Positions 19,449 to 27,596 of a stretch of DNA of 64,000 nucleotides are shown one piece after another. The stretch spans positions 434,001-498,000 of the forward strand of contig SEBU01000002.1 in the NCBI GenBank assembly GCA_004173475.1, read 5' to 3'. The notes beneath the pieces are model-generated. The model did not search any database. It had not been told where the DNA came from and saw nothing but the letters and a program-made list of their open reading frames with translations. The stretch comes from Gammaproteobacteria bacterium (GTDB lineage: Bacteria > Pseudomonadota > Gammaproteobacteria > Pseudomonadales > Cellvibrionaceae). Within the stretch, counting starts at the first letter, position 1; every line of letters starts with the position of its first letter. The position numbers and the translations under genes were made by a program.

Positions 19449-20234
19449 TTAAAACTTATACACCAAGGTTGCTGACGTGGTGGTGTCGGTTTTTTCCTTA
19501 CCTGGCGCCACTTTGCTATCACTCGCAACAGCGAAACCAACTTTCATTTGCATGGCATTAGTAATCGACGCTGCGACCGACGTTTCGCTTAATACGCGAG
19601 TATTATCAGAAGCATATTCAACGCTCACAATTTGCTTGAAAACTGCAGTTTGGCTAAAGCGCCATTGAAGCTCAGATGCTAAACGCACTAAACCGCCGCT
19701 CTCGTCTTCCAGAATGTAAGGTTCATCTACATTATCCGTCTCGACAACTTTTTCACCACGAAAGTAACCTGGACCCGCTTCTAAAAACCAGTTAACTGTT
19801 TCGTTTGAATAAATCCAATCACCGTAACCTAATGCAACTGTTTCGTAAGTTCGATAAGCACCAAACTCGTCCTGCGTATAAGATACAAAACCAAATAAAT
19901 AGGACGATTTATTTTCATCCTTCGGTTTATTCGCTTCCAACAAATAGGCTGATTTCGCGGAGACAAGATATTTATCCGCAGTTTTTTCCTTGGTCTTGGT
20001 ATTATCGTCCTGAAGAACCTCGTCCTTCTTATATAAAGAACTCAGAATATATTCGTTACGGAATTTTTGCAGATTCTGCTTCACATCTACTTTTGAATGC
20101 AGGCTAGTAGTCTCAGTATTGCCAGAGGTTGCTATAGCCCCCAGTTCAACTTCAGCCTCCCATGGTCTTAACTCTTCAGCCATTACAGCGGTAGATAAAG
20201 TTGCTATAGCGATAGCTAAATTAATTTTAAACAT
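19449..20234 (-). CDS. DUF481 outer-membrane beta-barrel protein
   Basis: From ATG 20234 (ribosome site AAAGGAT) the protein has 261 residues with a clean signal peptide, MFKINLAIAIATLSTAVMA, cut before EELRPW. The mature part has alternating polar and hydrophobic strands, the DUF481 hallmark WEAEVELGAIATSGNTET near the N-terminus, and ends in F (TLVYKF), as outer-membrane barrels do. DUF481 proteins are salt- or stress-induced in some bacteria, but their role is unclear. The same frame extends 12 codons further upstream without a better start. Confidence 0.9.
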   Translation of the reverse strand: MFKINLAIAIATLSTAVMAEELRPWEAEVELGAIATSGNTETTSLHSKVDVKQNLQKFRNEYILSSLYKKDEVLQDDNTKTKEKTADKYLVSAKSAYLLEANKPKDENKSSYLFGFVSYTQDEFGAYRTYETVALGYGDWIYSNETVNWFLEAGPGYFRGEKVVETDNVDEPYILEDESGGLVRLASELQWRFSQTAVFKQIVSVEYASDNTRVLSETSVAASITNAMQMKVGFAVASDSKVAPGKEKTDTTTSATLVYKF

Positions 20235-20373
20235 AAACTTATCCTTTAAGGTTAACACCTGTCTTGACAAAATGTGGATACGAAATTTACCGCAAAAACC
20301 CGTTCATGTTCAGAGGTTCAGCGCACGCAATTGGTATAAATGTCAGCTTTTGAATTTTTCGGCAAACAATAAT

Positions 20374-20404
20374 AAAAAAAGCGGATCGCCTTCGCAAATC
20401 CGCT
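20374..20404 (-). terminator. Terminator of the etfB-etfA-fpr operon
   Basis: On the minus strand AGCGGAT pairs with ATCCGCT around an 11-base loop, followed by seven T. It lies 22 bases after the fpr stop. Confidence 0.85.
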
Positions 20405-20425
20405 CCTTCACACAATTAATGTCGA

Positions 20426-21202
20426 TTACTTTTCAACAAATGCACGCTCTATAACGTAATCACCTTGCTCACCAATGCGAGGAGAAATTTTAAATCCTCG
20501 TGCATCGAGCAGTTCACAAGTGCTTTTTAACATTTCCGGACTACCACACAACATGGCTCGATCAGTCTCAGGATTAAAAGGCGGTAACCCTATATCTTCA
20601 AATAATTTTCCGCTTTCAACCAAGTCAGTTAAACGGCCCTGATTCCGGAAAGGTTCACGTGTTACTGATGGGTAATAAATTAACTTTTCACGCACCAAAT
20701 CGCCAAAAAATTCATTGTTCGGCAATTCGTTGGTAATGTAATCCATATAAGCCAACTCGCTCACCGTGCGCACACCGTGAAATAAAACAACTTTTTCAAA
20801 TTTTTCGTAAACAGAAGGATCGCGAATTAAACTCAGGAACGGAGCAAGACCTGTGCCCGTGCTCAAATAGTACAAATGTTTACCTGGATTCAAATCATCT
20901 ATTAACAATGAACCTGTTGGTTTTTTACCCACCAACAATTCATCTCCCACTTTAAGGTTTTGCAAATGCGATGTTAGCGGACCATTTGGAACTTTAATAC
21001 TGAAAAATTCCAACTCCTCTTCGTAGTTTGCGCTGGCGATACTGTAAGCTCGCAGCAGCGGCCGGCCATTAATTTCCAAACCGATCATTACAAATTGACC
21101 ATTCTCAAAACGTAATGCATCTGAACGTGTCGTAGTGAAACTAAATAACGACTCATTCCAGTGACGTACGCTCAATACTTTTTCAGCAGCTACAGCAGCC
21201 AT
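20426..21202 (-). CDS. fpr: Ferredoxin/flavodoxin-NADP+ reductase Fpr
   Basis: Moves electrons between NADPH and ferredoxin or flavodoxin. The 258-residue protein has the FAD-binding motif LLRAYSIAS, the NADP-binding loop STGTGLAPFLSL (about residues 113-124), the conserved MLCGSPEM and the C-terminal tail VIERAFVEK typical of bacterial subclass I/II Fpr. It follows etfA with a 57-base gap in the same direction. In Pseudomonas, fpr is activated under oxidative stress by the LysR-type FinR; a FinR-like gene lies divergently beyond etfB here, so similar control is plausible but inferred. Confidence 0.94.
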   Translation of the reverse strand: MAAVAAEKVLSVRHWNESLFSFTTTRSDALRFENGQFVMIGLEINGRPLLRAYSIASANYEEELEFFSIKVPNGPLTSHLQNLKVGDELLVGKKPTGSLLIDDLNPGKHLYYLSTGTGLAPFLSLIRDPSVYEKFEKVVLFHGVRTVSELAYMDYITNELPNNEFFGDLVREKLIYYPSVTREPFRNQGRLTDLVESGKLFEDIGLPPFNPETDRAMLCGSPEMLKSTCELLDARGFKISPRIGEQGDYVIERAFVEK

Positions 21203-21259
21203 GTTCTTTACCTTGAATAAAATGTTTTAAAGAATAATCTAACGATAAAAGTCAAATGT

Positions 21260-22192
21260 TTAAAGTGCCGATGAAATTTTTGGCAACACTTCAAATAAAT
21301 CGCCTACTAGACCGTAATCCGACCACTGAAATATTTGCGCATCTGGATCCTGGTTTATAGCGATAATCATACGGCTTTCTTTCATGCCGGCAATATGTTG
21401 TGCTGCGCCGGACACGCCAATCGCAATATATACATCAGGTGCTACCACGGTACCTGTTTGCCCAACTTGCCACTCATTAGGAGCGAAACCAGCGTCTACC
21501 GCTGCGCGGGTTGCACCTATAGCCGCATTTAATTTATTTGCCAATGGTGTCATAAGCGCATCAAATTTTTCTGCGCTGCCAAGTGATCGGCCTCCAGTAA
21601 CGATGATCCGCGCGGTTGCCAACTCTGGCCTCTCGCTCGTTTGAATTTGTTCACCCATAAAGCGTGACAACCCTTTGTCACCGGTCGTAGCGATAGACTC
21701 TATAGGAGCTTGTTCATTGCCATCTTGCGCAGCGACAAAACCGGTAGGACGAATCGTTAATAATTTAATTGCTTCAGTCGTTTTTACCGTCGCGTTTAAA
21801 TTTCCTGCATAAAGCGGACGAACATAAGTTGATGCATCAATAATTTTGGTCACTTCCGAAACCATATCCACATCGAGCAACGCGGCTACACGTGGTAATA
21901 AATTTTTTCCGAAGCTCGATGCAGCGGCGACAATGTGGGAATATTTTGATGCTAAAGATTGAATTAATGGAGCAAAGTTTTCTGCAAGCGGTTTCGTATA
22001 AACAGCATCATCCGCCACCAGAACTCGCGTTACTCCTTTTACCTTGGCAACTTGCTGCGCAATAGCGGCGACATTGTTACCAATTACCAACACATCGACA
22101 TCACCACCAATTTGACCAGCTGCAGTAATGGCTGAGCGACTTGCGGGCTTTAAATTGTTTTGATCGAATTCTGCAATTAATAAAGTAGACAT
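21260..22192 (-). CDS. etfA: Electron transfer flavoprotein alpha subunit
   Basis: The 310-residue alpha subunit of ETF, which carries electrons from acyl-CoA and other dehydrogenases to ETF-ubiquinone oxidoreductase. The FAD-binding C-terminal domain is complete: VTGGRSLGSAEKFD, the VGQTGTVVAPDVYIAIGVSGA segment (a single unbroken family motif near residues 243-264), and the ending DQDP-like INQDPDAQIFQWSDYGLVGDL is normal. It follows etfB after 8 bases. The probable quinone-linked partner is the ETF-QO gene about 15 kb away in this window. Confidence 0.96.
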   Translation of the reverse strand: MSTLLIAEFDQNNLKPASRSAITAAGQIGGDVDVLVIGNNVAAIAQQVAKVKGVTRVLVADDAVYTKPLAENFAPLIQSLASKYSHIVAAASSFGKNLLPRVAALLDVDMVSEVTKIIDASTYVRPLYAGNLNATVKTTEAIKLLTIRPTGFVAAQDGNEQAPIESIATTGDKGLSRFMGEQIQTSERPELATARIIVTGGRSLGSAEKFDALMTPLANKLNAAIGATRAAVDAGFAPNEWQVGQTGTVVAPDVYIAIGVSGAAQHIAGMKESRMIIAINQDPDAQIFQWSDYGLVGDLFEVLPKISSAL

Positions 22193-22200
22193 GAGTTCAC

Positions 22201-22947
22201 CTATACCTTCGCCTGCGCGCGCAAAATTTCAATCAATTCATCAACCGTGTTGAGCATTTTTCCCGGAGCGCGTACAGGCGGCTCGGCAACATTAATGGTC
22301 GAAACTTTAGTGGCAGTATTGATATCGAGATCGCCTAACGGAATAGTTTCAAGTGGTTTTTTCTTCGCCAGCATTAAATTGGGGAGCTTAATGTAACGCG
22401 GATCGTTCAATCGCAAATCCGCGGTTATTACCGCCGGTAAATTTAACTCCAACGTTTCTTGACCACCGTCGATTTCACGAGCGACGGAAACTTTTCCATC
22501 CGCAACAATCAACTTGGACGCGAAAGTACCCTGCCCAAGATTCAATAAAGCTGCAAGCATTTGGCCAACTTCGGCAGCGTCGTCATCAATAGCTTGCTTG
22601 CCTAATAAAATAAGCTGAGGGCTCTCGCGCTTGGCAATTTCACGCAAAGTTTTTGCAGTTGCGAGCGAGCCTAAATGCTCAGTGGTTTCAACTAAAATGG
22701 CACGGTCCGCACCAAGCGCTAATGCGTGACGCAAAACATCTTGGGAATTGGCGGCGCCCAGGGTAACTACAACCACCTCGGACGCTACTCCGGCTTCTTT
22801 GAGGCGTACCGCTTCTTCAACGGCGTGTTCATCGAATGGGTTGATGCTCATCTTGGCGCTCGCTATGTCCGCACCGCTGCCGTCTGCCTTTGCTCGTACA
22901 CGCACGTTGTGGTCTACAACGCGTTTGATTCCAACCAACACCTTCAT
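22201..22947 (-). CDS. etfB: Electron transfer flavoprotein beta subunit
   Basis: The 248-residue ETF beta subunit, which binds AMP structurally and contacts the dehydrogenases. I chose ATG 22947 (MKVLVGIKRVVDHNVRV) with a GGAG ribosome site; the frame extends 10 codons further without a ribosome site. The signature ILGKQAIDDD appears as LLGKQAIDDDAAEVG, and the recognition-loop region ADLRLNDPRYIKLPNLM is typical. It is the first gene of etfB-etfA-fpr, transcribed away from the LysR-type gene at 23201. Confidence 0.96.
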   Translation of the reverse strand: MKVLVGIKRVVDHNVRVRAKADGSGADIASAKMSINPFDEHAVEEAVRLKEAGVASEVVVVTLGAANSQDVLRHALALGADRAILVETTEHLGSLATAKTLREIAKRESPQLILLGKQAIDDDAAEVGQMLAALLNLGQGTFASKLIVADGKVSVAREIDGGQETLELNLPAVITADLRLNDPRYIKLPNLMLAKKKPLETIPLGDLDINTATKVSTINVAEPPVRAPGKMLNTVDELIEILRAQAKV

Positions 22948-23019
22948 GTTTGCAACTCCGTCATGATTTTGGCGCAATTATAAGTACTTGAATAACATCT
23001 GTAAAATTGATTACTCTTA

Positions 23020-23051
23020 TATTCTTAATCAGCAATACTGATATAGGAATA
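23020..23051. promoter_or_regulatory. Imperfect dyad in the etfB / LysR divergent region (candidate operator)
   Basis: TATTCTTAATCAG and CTGATATAGGAATA face each other around CAATA; the inner ATCAG/CTGAT arms pair perfectly and the outer TATTC/GAATA arms also pair. It sits 73 bases upstream of etfB and 150 bases upstream of the LysR-type gene. LysR-type regulators usually bind such interrupted dyads between divergent genes. No binding data are available. Confidence 0.4.
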
Positions 23052-23200
23052 TGATGGGCATTTTATGTTGGGCATCTAAATTACGCCGCTATATTCGGCC
23101 CGCATTATAGTCGCTGACAAAGAAAAACCTGCTGCCTTTAGCAATTTTTGAGGCCAGAATTTGAAATTAATCCCCGAATCCATAAGGTAACTGCTTCTAA

Positions 23201-24148
23201 ATGAAATTTAGCCTTCGCCAACTCGAGGTTCTTGTCGCAATCGGTCGCGAAGGCAGCGTTTCGCGGGCCGCGCAAGCCTTATCGATGACACAATCAGCAA
23301 CTAGTATGGCGCTGGCAGAATTGGAAAAGCAGTTCAGCACTCGCTTATTTGATCGCCAAGGCAAACGCTTGCAGCTGAATACCGAAGGTAGGGAATTGTT
23401 ACCCCGCGCTACCGAACTGCTGGATCGAGCGCAAGAACTGGAATCTTTATTAGAAGGAAAAACCGGCGTAGGTTCGTTGCGTATCGGCGCTACTCTCACG
23501 ATTGGTAACTACCTCGCGACCTTATTAATAGGAGACTATATGCAGCAAAACCCTGGCAGCCGGGTGGAACTTGCTGTACAAAATACCTCCACGATTGTGG
23601 AACAGGTTGCGCATTTCAAACTGGATTTAGGGCTAATTGAAGGGGATAGTTATCATCCTGACCTTGAAATTACCCCTTGGGTTGATGACGAACTCGTTGT
23701 CTTCGCCGCACCTGACCATCCATTGGCCAGGCACACAAATTTAAACCTGCAAGACCTCGCCAATCAACATTGGATTTTACGCGAACGAGGCTCAGGAACT
23801 CGTCAGGTATTTGATGCTGCCATGCGACATCAACTCACCAACCTGAAGATTTTGTTAGAGCTGGAACACACGGAAGCTATCAAACGCGCCGTTGAATCTG
23901 GTTTAGGTATTGGCTGTGTTTCCCGACTTGCGTTAAAAGATGCGTTTAAACGTGGCAGTCTTGTTCCATTGGAGATTCCGGCATTGGATCTTAAGCGGCA
24001 ATTCAATTTTGTTGTGCATAAGCAAAAATTTATCACCACCGGCATAGGTAAATTTCTCGAACTTTGCCGTTTGGTTACCAAGGGTGTCAGCAGAAGTGAT
24101 TTAATTGTCATACGCAAACCGAATGGCTTGCCTGTGGAGTATCGCTAA
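23201..24148 (+). CDS. LysR-type transcriptional regulator, FinR-like
   Basis: A 315-residue LysR-type regulator. The N-terminal winged helix-turn-helix is clear (MKFSLRQLEVLVAIGREGSV, then SRAAQALSMTQSATSMALAE), and the co-inducer domain starts near residue 90 (GSLRIGATLTIGNYLATLL). The opening MKFSLRQLEV and the overall pattern recall FinR of Pseudomonas, which controls fpr. It is divergent from etfB-etfA-fpr, so that operon is the natural target. The FinR assignment rests on recalled similarity and context and needs a phylogeny. Confidence 0.88.
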   Translation: MKFSLRQLEVLVAIGREGSVSRAAQALSMTQSATSMALAELEKQFSTRLFDRQGKRLQLNTEGRELLPRATELLDRAQELESLLEGKTGVGSLRIGATLTIGNYLATLLIGDYMQQNPGSRVELAVQNTSTIVEQVAHFKLDLGLIEGDSYHPDLEITPWVDDELVVFAAPDHPLARHTNLNLQDLANQHWILRERGSGTRQVFDAAMRHQLTNLKILLELEHTEAIKRAVESGLGIGCVSRLALKDAFKRGSLVPLEIPALDLKRQFNFVVHKQKFITTGIGKFLELCRLVTKGVSRSDLIVIRKPNGLPVEYR

Positions 24149-24224
24149 GCTAGCGAATATTGAAGCAAAGACTAAACTTATCCTAAGTTACTTCCCCCCC
24201 TGTTATTAGAATGGATATTTAAAT

Positions 24225-25115
24225 GTGCGTAAGCCTCTAGATCATTATATTGGATTACTAACCCTGATCTTTTTTCTACTGTCTCTCCAGCCGGTGTATG
24301 CCAATAACAAGGACACGCTTGTTGTTACGACTCGCGGCCCTGCCTCAAAGAATGACCGGCGGGAATACTATTATAAAGATGTACTCACGCTTGCCCTTGA
24401 AAAAACCAAACGCAGCTATGGTAATTATGAAGTTAAAGAAGTTCCTGCGATGAATCAGCTCAGGGATGCATTTGCGATTGGCCAGGAAATTTATTTGAAT
24501 TACATCATCAATGAAAATTATGAGGATAAATTTCTAAACAGCAACGTTGATTACATCGCATTTCCTTTAGATTTTGGTTTAACCGGAACTCGTATTTGCT
24601 TCGTAAACCCTAACATCAGGGAAGAAATTAAAAGCGTGGAAGATGTTGCTCAATTAAAAAAATATAGCATTGGCCAAGGTGTGGGATGGGCAGACGCGGA
24701 AATTCTACGCTACAACGGCTTCAAAGTTATAGCCATGCAAAACTACGACGGGCTATTTAAAATGATTGCCACGGGTCGTATCGACTTGTTTTGCCGGGGA
24801 GTTAACGAACTACCGAAAGAATATGAATCATTTAAAGCGATTAACAATCTGACTTACGACGAAAGCTTTGCAATTGTCTACCCGCTACCTCGTTTTTTTA
24901 TCATCAACAAAAAGAATACCGTTCTTAAACGCAGGATTGAAGATGGGCTTATGCTTGCTTATAAAGATGGATCGCTTAACAAGTTATTTCAGAAACATCA
25001 TGCACGTAGCATTGAATTCGCAGGAATGAAAAATCGTAAAATTTTCAGAATTGAGAATCCTCTGATTAAAAAGCTACCAAAAGACTGGGAGGAATATTTG
25101 CCTGCACATTATTAG
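24225..25115 (+). CDS. Periplasmic solute-binding-like protein
   Basis: A 296-residue secreted protein with signal peptide GLLTLIFFLLSLQPVYA and an SBP_bac_3-like fold (about residues 30-265): VVTTRGPASKND, a central YSIGQGVGWADAEILRYNGF and a late DGSLNKLF helix. There is no transporter permease nearby, so it may act as a sensor or in an unlinked system. The start GTG 24225 is the only one that retains the signal peptide; ATG 24211 is out of frame. It is similar in type to the protein at 58045-58779. Confidence 0.8.
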   Translation: MRKPLDHYIGLLTLIFFLLSLQPVYANNKDTLVVTTRGPASKNDRREYYYKDVLTLALEKTKRSYGNYEVKEVPAMNQLRDAFAIGQEIYLNYIINENYEDKFLNSNVDYIAFPLDFGLTGTRICFVNPNIREEIKSVEDVAQLKKYSIGQGVGWADAEILRYNGFKVIAMQNYDGLFKMIATGRIDLFCRGVNELPKEYESFKAINNLTYDESFAIVYPLPRFFIINKKNTVLKRRIEDGLMLAYKDGSLNKLFQKHHARSIEFAGMKNRKIFRIENPLIKKLPKDWEEYLPAHY

Positions 25116-25464
25116 GCATTACTTTACGTCGTCGTTACTTACCCAAACATCTACTAATTTCTAATGGAAAATTGTGTGGCCTCAATCCATGCTCGCCTGC
25201 GGGCACAATCGCAGTATTCCGTTTTTAACACAGATGCTAATCCGCAACATACCCTTAATATTCTTTCCTTACGCTAGATATATTTCCCAAAAAAATAAAA
25301 CGTAATCTCGTGTTTGGAAACGCCCTATAACTTTTACACCCCATAAAATCCTTTAAAACGCGTTATGTCTGCTTGGCTTTAGGATGAACATCATAATTCC
25401 GTCAAAAACGGCTGATTTGAGGCAACGATATTGTTTGATTTTATCACTATAATTGAAAAAAAAA
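25116..25464. other. AT-rich intergenic region upstream of DAHP synthase
   Basis: About 350 bases without a credible coding frame. I looked for an aromatic-amino-acid leader peptide or attenuator before the DAHP synthase gene and saw none. Poly-A and poly-T tracts suggest intrinsic curvature only. Confidence 0.4.
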
Positions 25465-25494
25465 TCTACAAAACCAAGATATTTTAAGTAGAAT
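25465..25494 (+). promoter_or_regulatory. Probable promoter of the DAHP synthase gene
   Basis: A -10 TAGAAT (25489-25494) is preceded at 18 bases by TCTACA, which matches four of six -35 positions. The start codon lies 36 bases downstream of the -10. Confidence 0.45.
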
Positions 25495-25529
25495 AGCCTC
25501 TTAAATGACTAAATTAACGGAAAAACGTA

Positions 25530-26603
25530 ATGACTGACTCTCAAGTGGACGACATCAACGTGGTATCACAAGAATTATTGATATCACCCGATGATCTTAA
25601 GGCCAAATTGCCCCTTACCGATAAAGCGCGCGATGTAGTTACTAATGGTCGCACCGTGGTTCGTAACATCTTGGACCGCAAAGATCACCGCATATTTGTG
25701 GTGATTGGGCCCTGCTCCATCCACGACGTTGAAGCAGCCAAAGATTACGCCCAGCGTCTTAAGAAGCTAGCGGATGAAGTCAGCGATACTATCTATATCG
25801 TGATGCGAGTCTATTTTGAAAAACCACGGACGACAGTTGGGTGGAAAGGCCTGATTAACGACCCTTACCTAAACGATTCCTTCAAGATACAAGAAGGATT
25901 ACATATCGGCCGTAAGTTGTTGTTGGATATAGCAGAAATTGGTTTGCCTGCTGCTACCGAAGCACTCGATCCAATATCGCCCCAGTACTTACACGATCTT
26001 ATTAGCTGGTCTGCAATTGGCGCGAGAACAACAGAATCGCAAACCCATCGCGAGATGGCGAGCGGGCTGTCATCCGCCGTGGGATTTAAAAATGGCACCG
26101 ATGGAGGTCTGACAGTTGCGATTAACGCGTTGCAATCTGTTTCCAAACCTCATCGCTTCCTGGGGATTAACACCGAAGGTCAGGTGGCGATTATCCATAC
26201 TCGTGGCAATGGTTACGGTCACGTGGTGTTACGCGGCGGTAATGGAAAACCCAACTATGACTCTGTAAGCGTTGCCCTGTGCGAGCAGGAGCTAGCGAAA
26301 GCCAAGGTGACACCGAACATTATGGTGGATTGCAGCCATGCAAACTCCAATAAAAACCATGAGCTGCAAACGCTGGTTATGGAAAATGTTTCAAATCAGA
26401 TTTTGGAAGGTAATAAATCCATTATCGGTTTGATGGTTGAAAGTAATATAGGAGCAGGAAATCAAAATATTCCCGCCAATTTATGCGACTTAAAATACGG
26501 GGTTTCCGTAACGGATGCATGTATTGACTGGGCGACAACCGAAAATGCCATACGAAAAATGCGCGATGCCCTTAAAAATGCTCTACCTAACAGACAGCGT
26601 TAG
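25530..26603 (+). CDS. 3-Deoxy-7-phosphoheptulonate (DAHP) synthase, class I
   Basis: Catalyses the first step of the shikimate pathway, joining phosphoenolpyruvate and erythrose 4-phosphate. The 357-residue protein has the AroF/AroG/AroH hallmarks: VIGPCSIHD, MRVYFEKPRTTVGWKG, IGARTTESQTHREMASGLS, GFKNGTDG and metal-binding MVDCSHANSNKNH. Length fits the family. Which feedback type it belongs to (Phe, Tyr or Trp) is not evident, so no symbol is assigned. It has its own promoter and a terminator directly behind. Confidence 0.95.
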   Translation: MTDSQVDDINVVSQELLISPDDLKAKLPLTDKARDVVTNGRTVVRNILDRKDHRIFVVIGPCSIHDVEAAKDYAQRLKKLADEVSDTIYIVMRVYFEKPRTTVGWKGLINDPYLNDSFKIQEGLHIGRKLLLDIAEIGLPAATEALDPISPQYLHDLISWSAIGARTTESQTHREMASGLSSAVGFKNGTDGGLTVAINALQSVSKPHRFLGINTEGQVAIIHTRGNGYGHVVLRGGNGKPNYDSVSVALCEQELAKAKVTPNIMVDCSHANSNKNHELQTLVMENVSNQILEGNKSIIGLMVESNIGAGNQNIPANLCDLKYGVSVTDACIDWATTENAIRKMRDALKNALPNRQR

Positions 26604-26635
26604 AAAGTATGTGTAATTGATTGATCTAAATAAAG

Positions 26636-26658
26636 AAAGCGGCTTTGCCGCTTTTTTT
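26636..26658 (+). terminator. Terminator of the DAHP synthase gene
   Basis: AAAGCGGC pairs with GCCGCTTT around a TTT loop and runs into seven T, starting 32 bases after the stop codon. Confidence 0.9.
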
Positions 26659-26826
26659 ATTCCACGAAATATATGGCTTAATTACCCTTTCAGTAGTGTT
26701 TCCGAGAAAACAATATTAAGAATTCTTGGAAAATATTAAAACCCACTGCTAGATTCAATTTAACGGACTGCCATAGCTAGACTCAAAACCCAAGAGAAGT
26801 CAGAGCGCGTAAGGTCCGGTCAATTT

Positions 26827-26855
26827 TATTGCTGTTTTTTGTCATCACAGCAATA
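26827..26855. repeat. 9-bp perfect inverted repeat in the leader of an unknown gene
   Basis: TATTGCTGT and ACAGCAATA are separated by 11 bases, 62 bases upstream of the start at 26918. It could be an operator or an RNA hairpin. A T-run lies in the loop, not after the stem, so it is not a simple terminator. Between the DAHP synthase terminator and this repeat I see no gene. Confidence 0.5.
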
Positions 26856-26917
26856 GTCCGAGCGCCGAACTTCCGCCGAAATCAGCTACTTAACAATAAG
26901 TGTTAGCGGAGCAAAGC

Positions 26918-27307
26918 ATGTCAACCAGCCAATTAGCCTTTCAGCCCGATAGTCGAGAATGTGAGTCTGTACCTACCTTAGGGTTAGAACACGTCAGCGT
27001 GAGCCAATTATTAGGGCGTGATTACCTTTTTATTGATACCCAGCAGGTCGCTTTACCGCGTAACAATCCAAATCTTTTGCACACCCAGTTAGATGATTTG
27101 ATCGCCAGATTGGAGTTAACCGAGGCTCATACGGTGGCCGTTAGTGTCCGCGAATTACCGGATGGAACTGCATGCTTCACCCGTCACGATTTAACCTGGC
27201 ACCAACACAAAGTGTGTCGCGTAGAAAGTATAGATGTCACACACGCAGAGCAATACGAATTTATGGATATGATCTGGCGCTGCAGCACGTCCGCTCTGCC
27301 TATCTAA
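26918..27307 (+). CDS. Hypothetical protein
   Basis: A 129-residue soluble protein that I do not recognise. ATG 26918 follows a GGAG ribosome site; an in-frame GTG six codons earlier has none. There is no signal peptide or membrane segment. A central segment, TQLDDLIARLELTEAHTVAVSV, suggests an alpha/beta fold, and the C-terminus has W, H and C residues (LTWHQHKVCRVE, then MIWRCSTS). It stands alone between two terminators, so it is monocistronic. Confidence 0.7.
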   Translation: MSTSQLAFQPDSRECESVPTLGLEHVSVSQLLGRDYLFIDTQQVALPRNNPNLLHTQLDDLIARLELTEAHTVAVSVRELPDGTACFTRHDLTWHQHKVCRVESIDVTHAEQYEFMDMIWRCSTSALPI

Positions 27308-27356
27308 CGTCTGCTATACCTACGTGCTCCTAACCGTGTAATTGAATCATTCCCAG

Positions 27357-27387
27357 CGTCACCTGTCACAACTGCGGGTGGCGTTTT
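27357..27387 (+). terminator. Weak terminator after the hypothetical gene
   Basis: CGTCACC and GGTGGCG form a 7-bp stem (one G-T pair) around a 13-base loop, followed by only four T. Confidence 0.55.
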
Positions 27388-27596
27388 GATTCCATGCATT
27401 AGCTAATGCAGCGCATTTTTTTAGTCGAGCTTGCAACTCAACATTAGCGCCCCATCTCCATTATTCATCGAGCAGAAATCCACTTTTTACCACAGTGGCT
27501 ACAGCAGTATGGCTCGACTGATAAAAAGTAAGCTATAGTAGCCCCTCGCTAGCCGCTGTTGGTCTGCAAACCTATATTCGATTTTGAGATTTTTTT

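Noticed and set aside
25116-25529. Leader peptide/attenuator before DAHP synthase
   Set aside because: No short frame rich in Phe, Tyr or Trp and no alternating hairpins were found.
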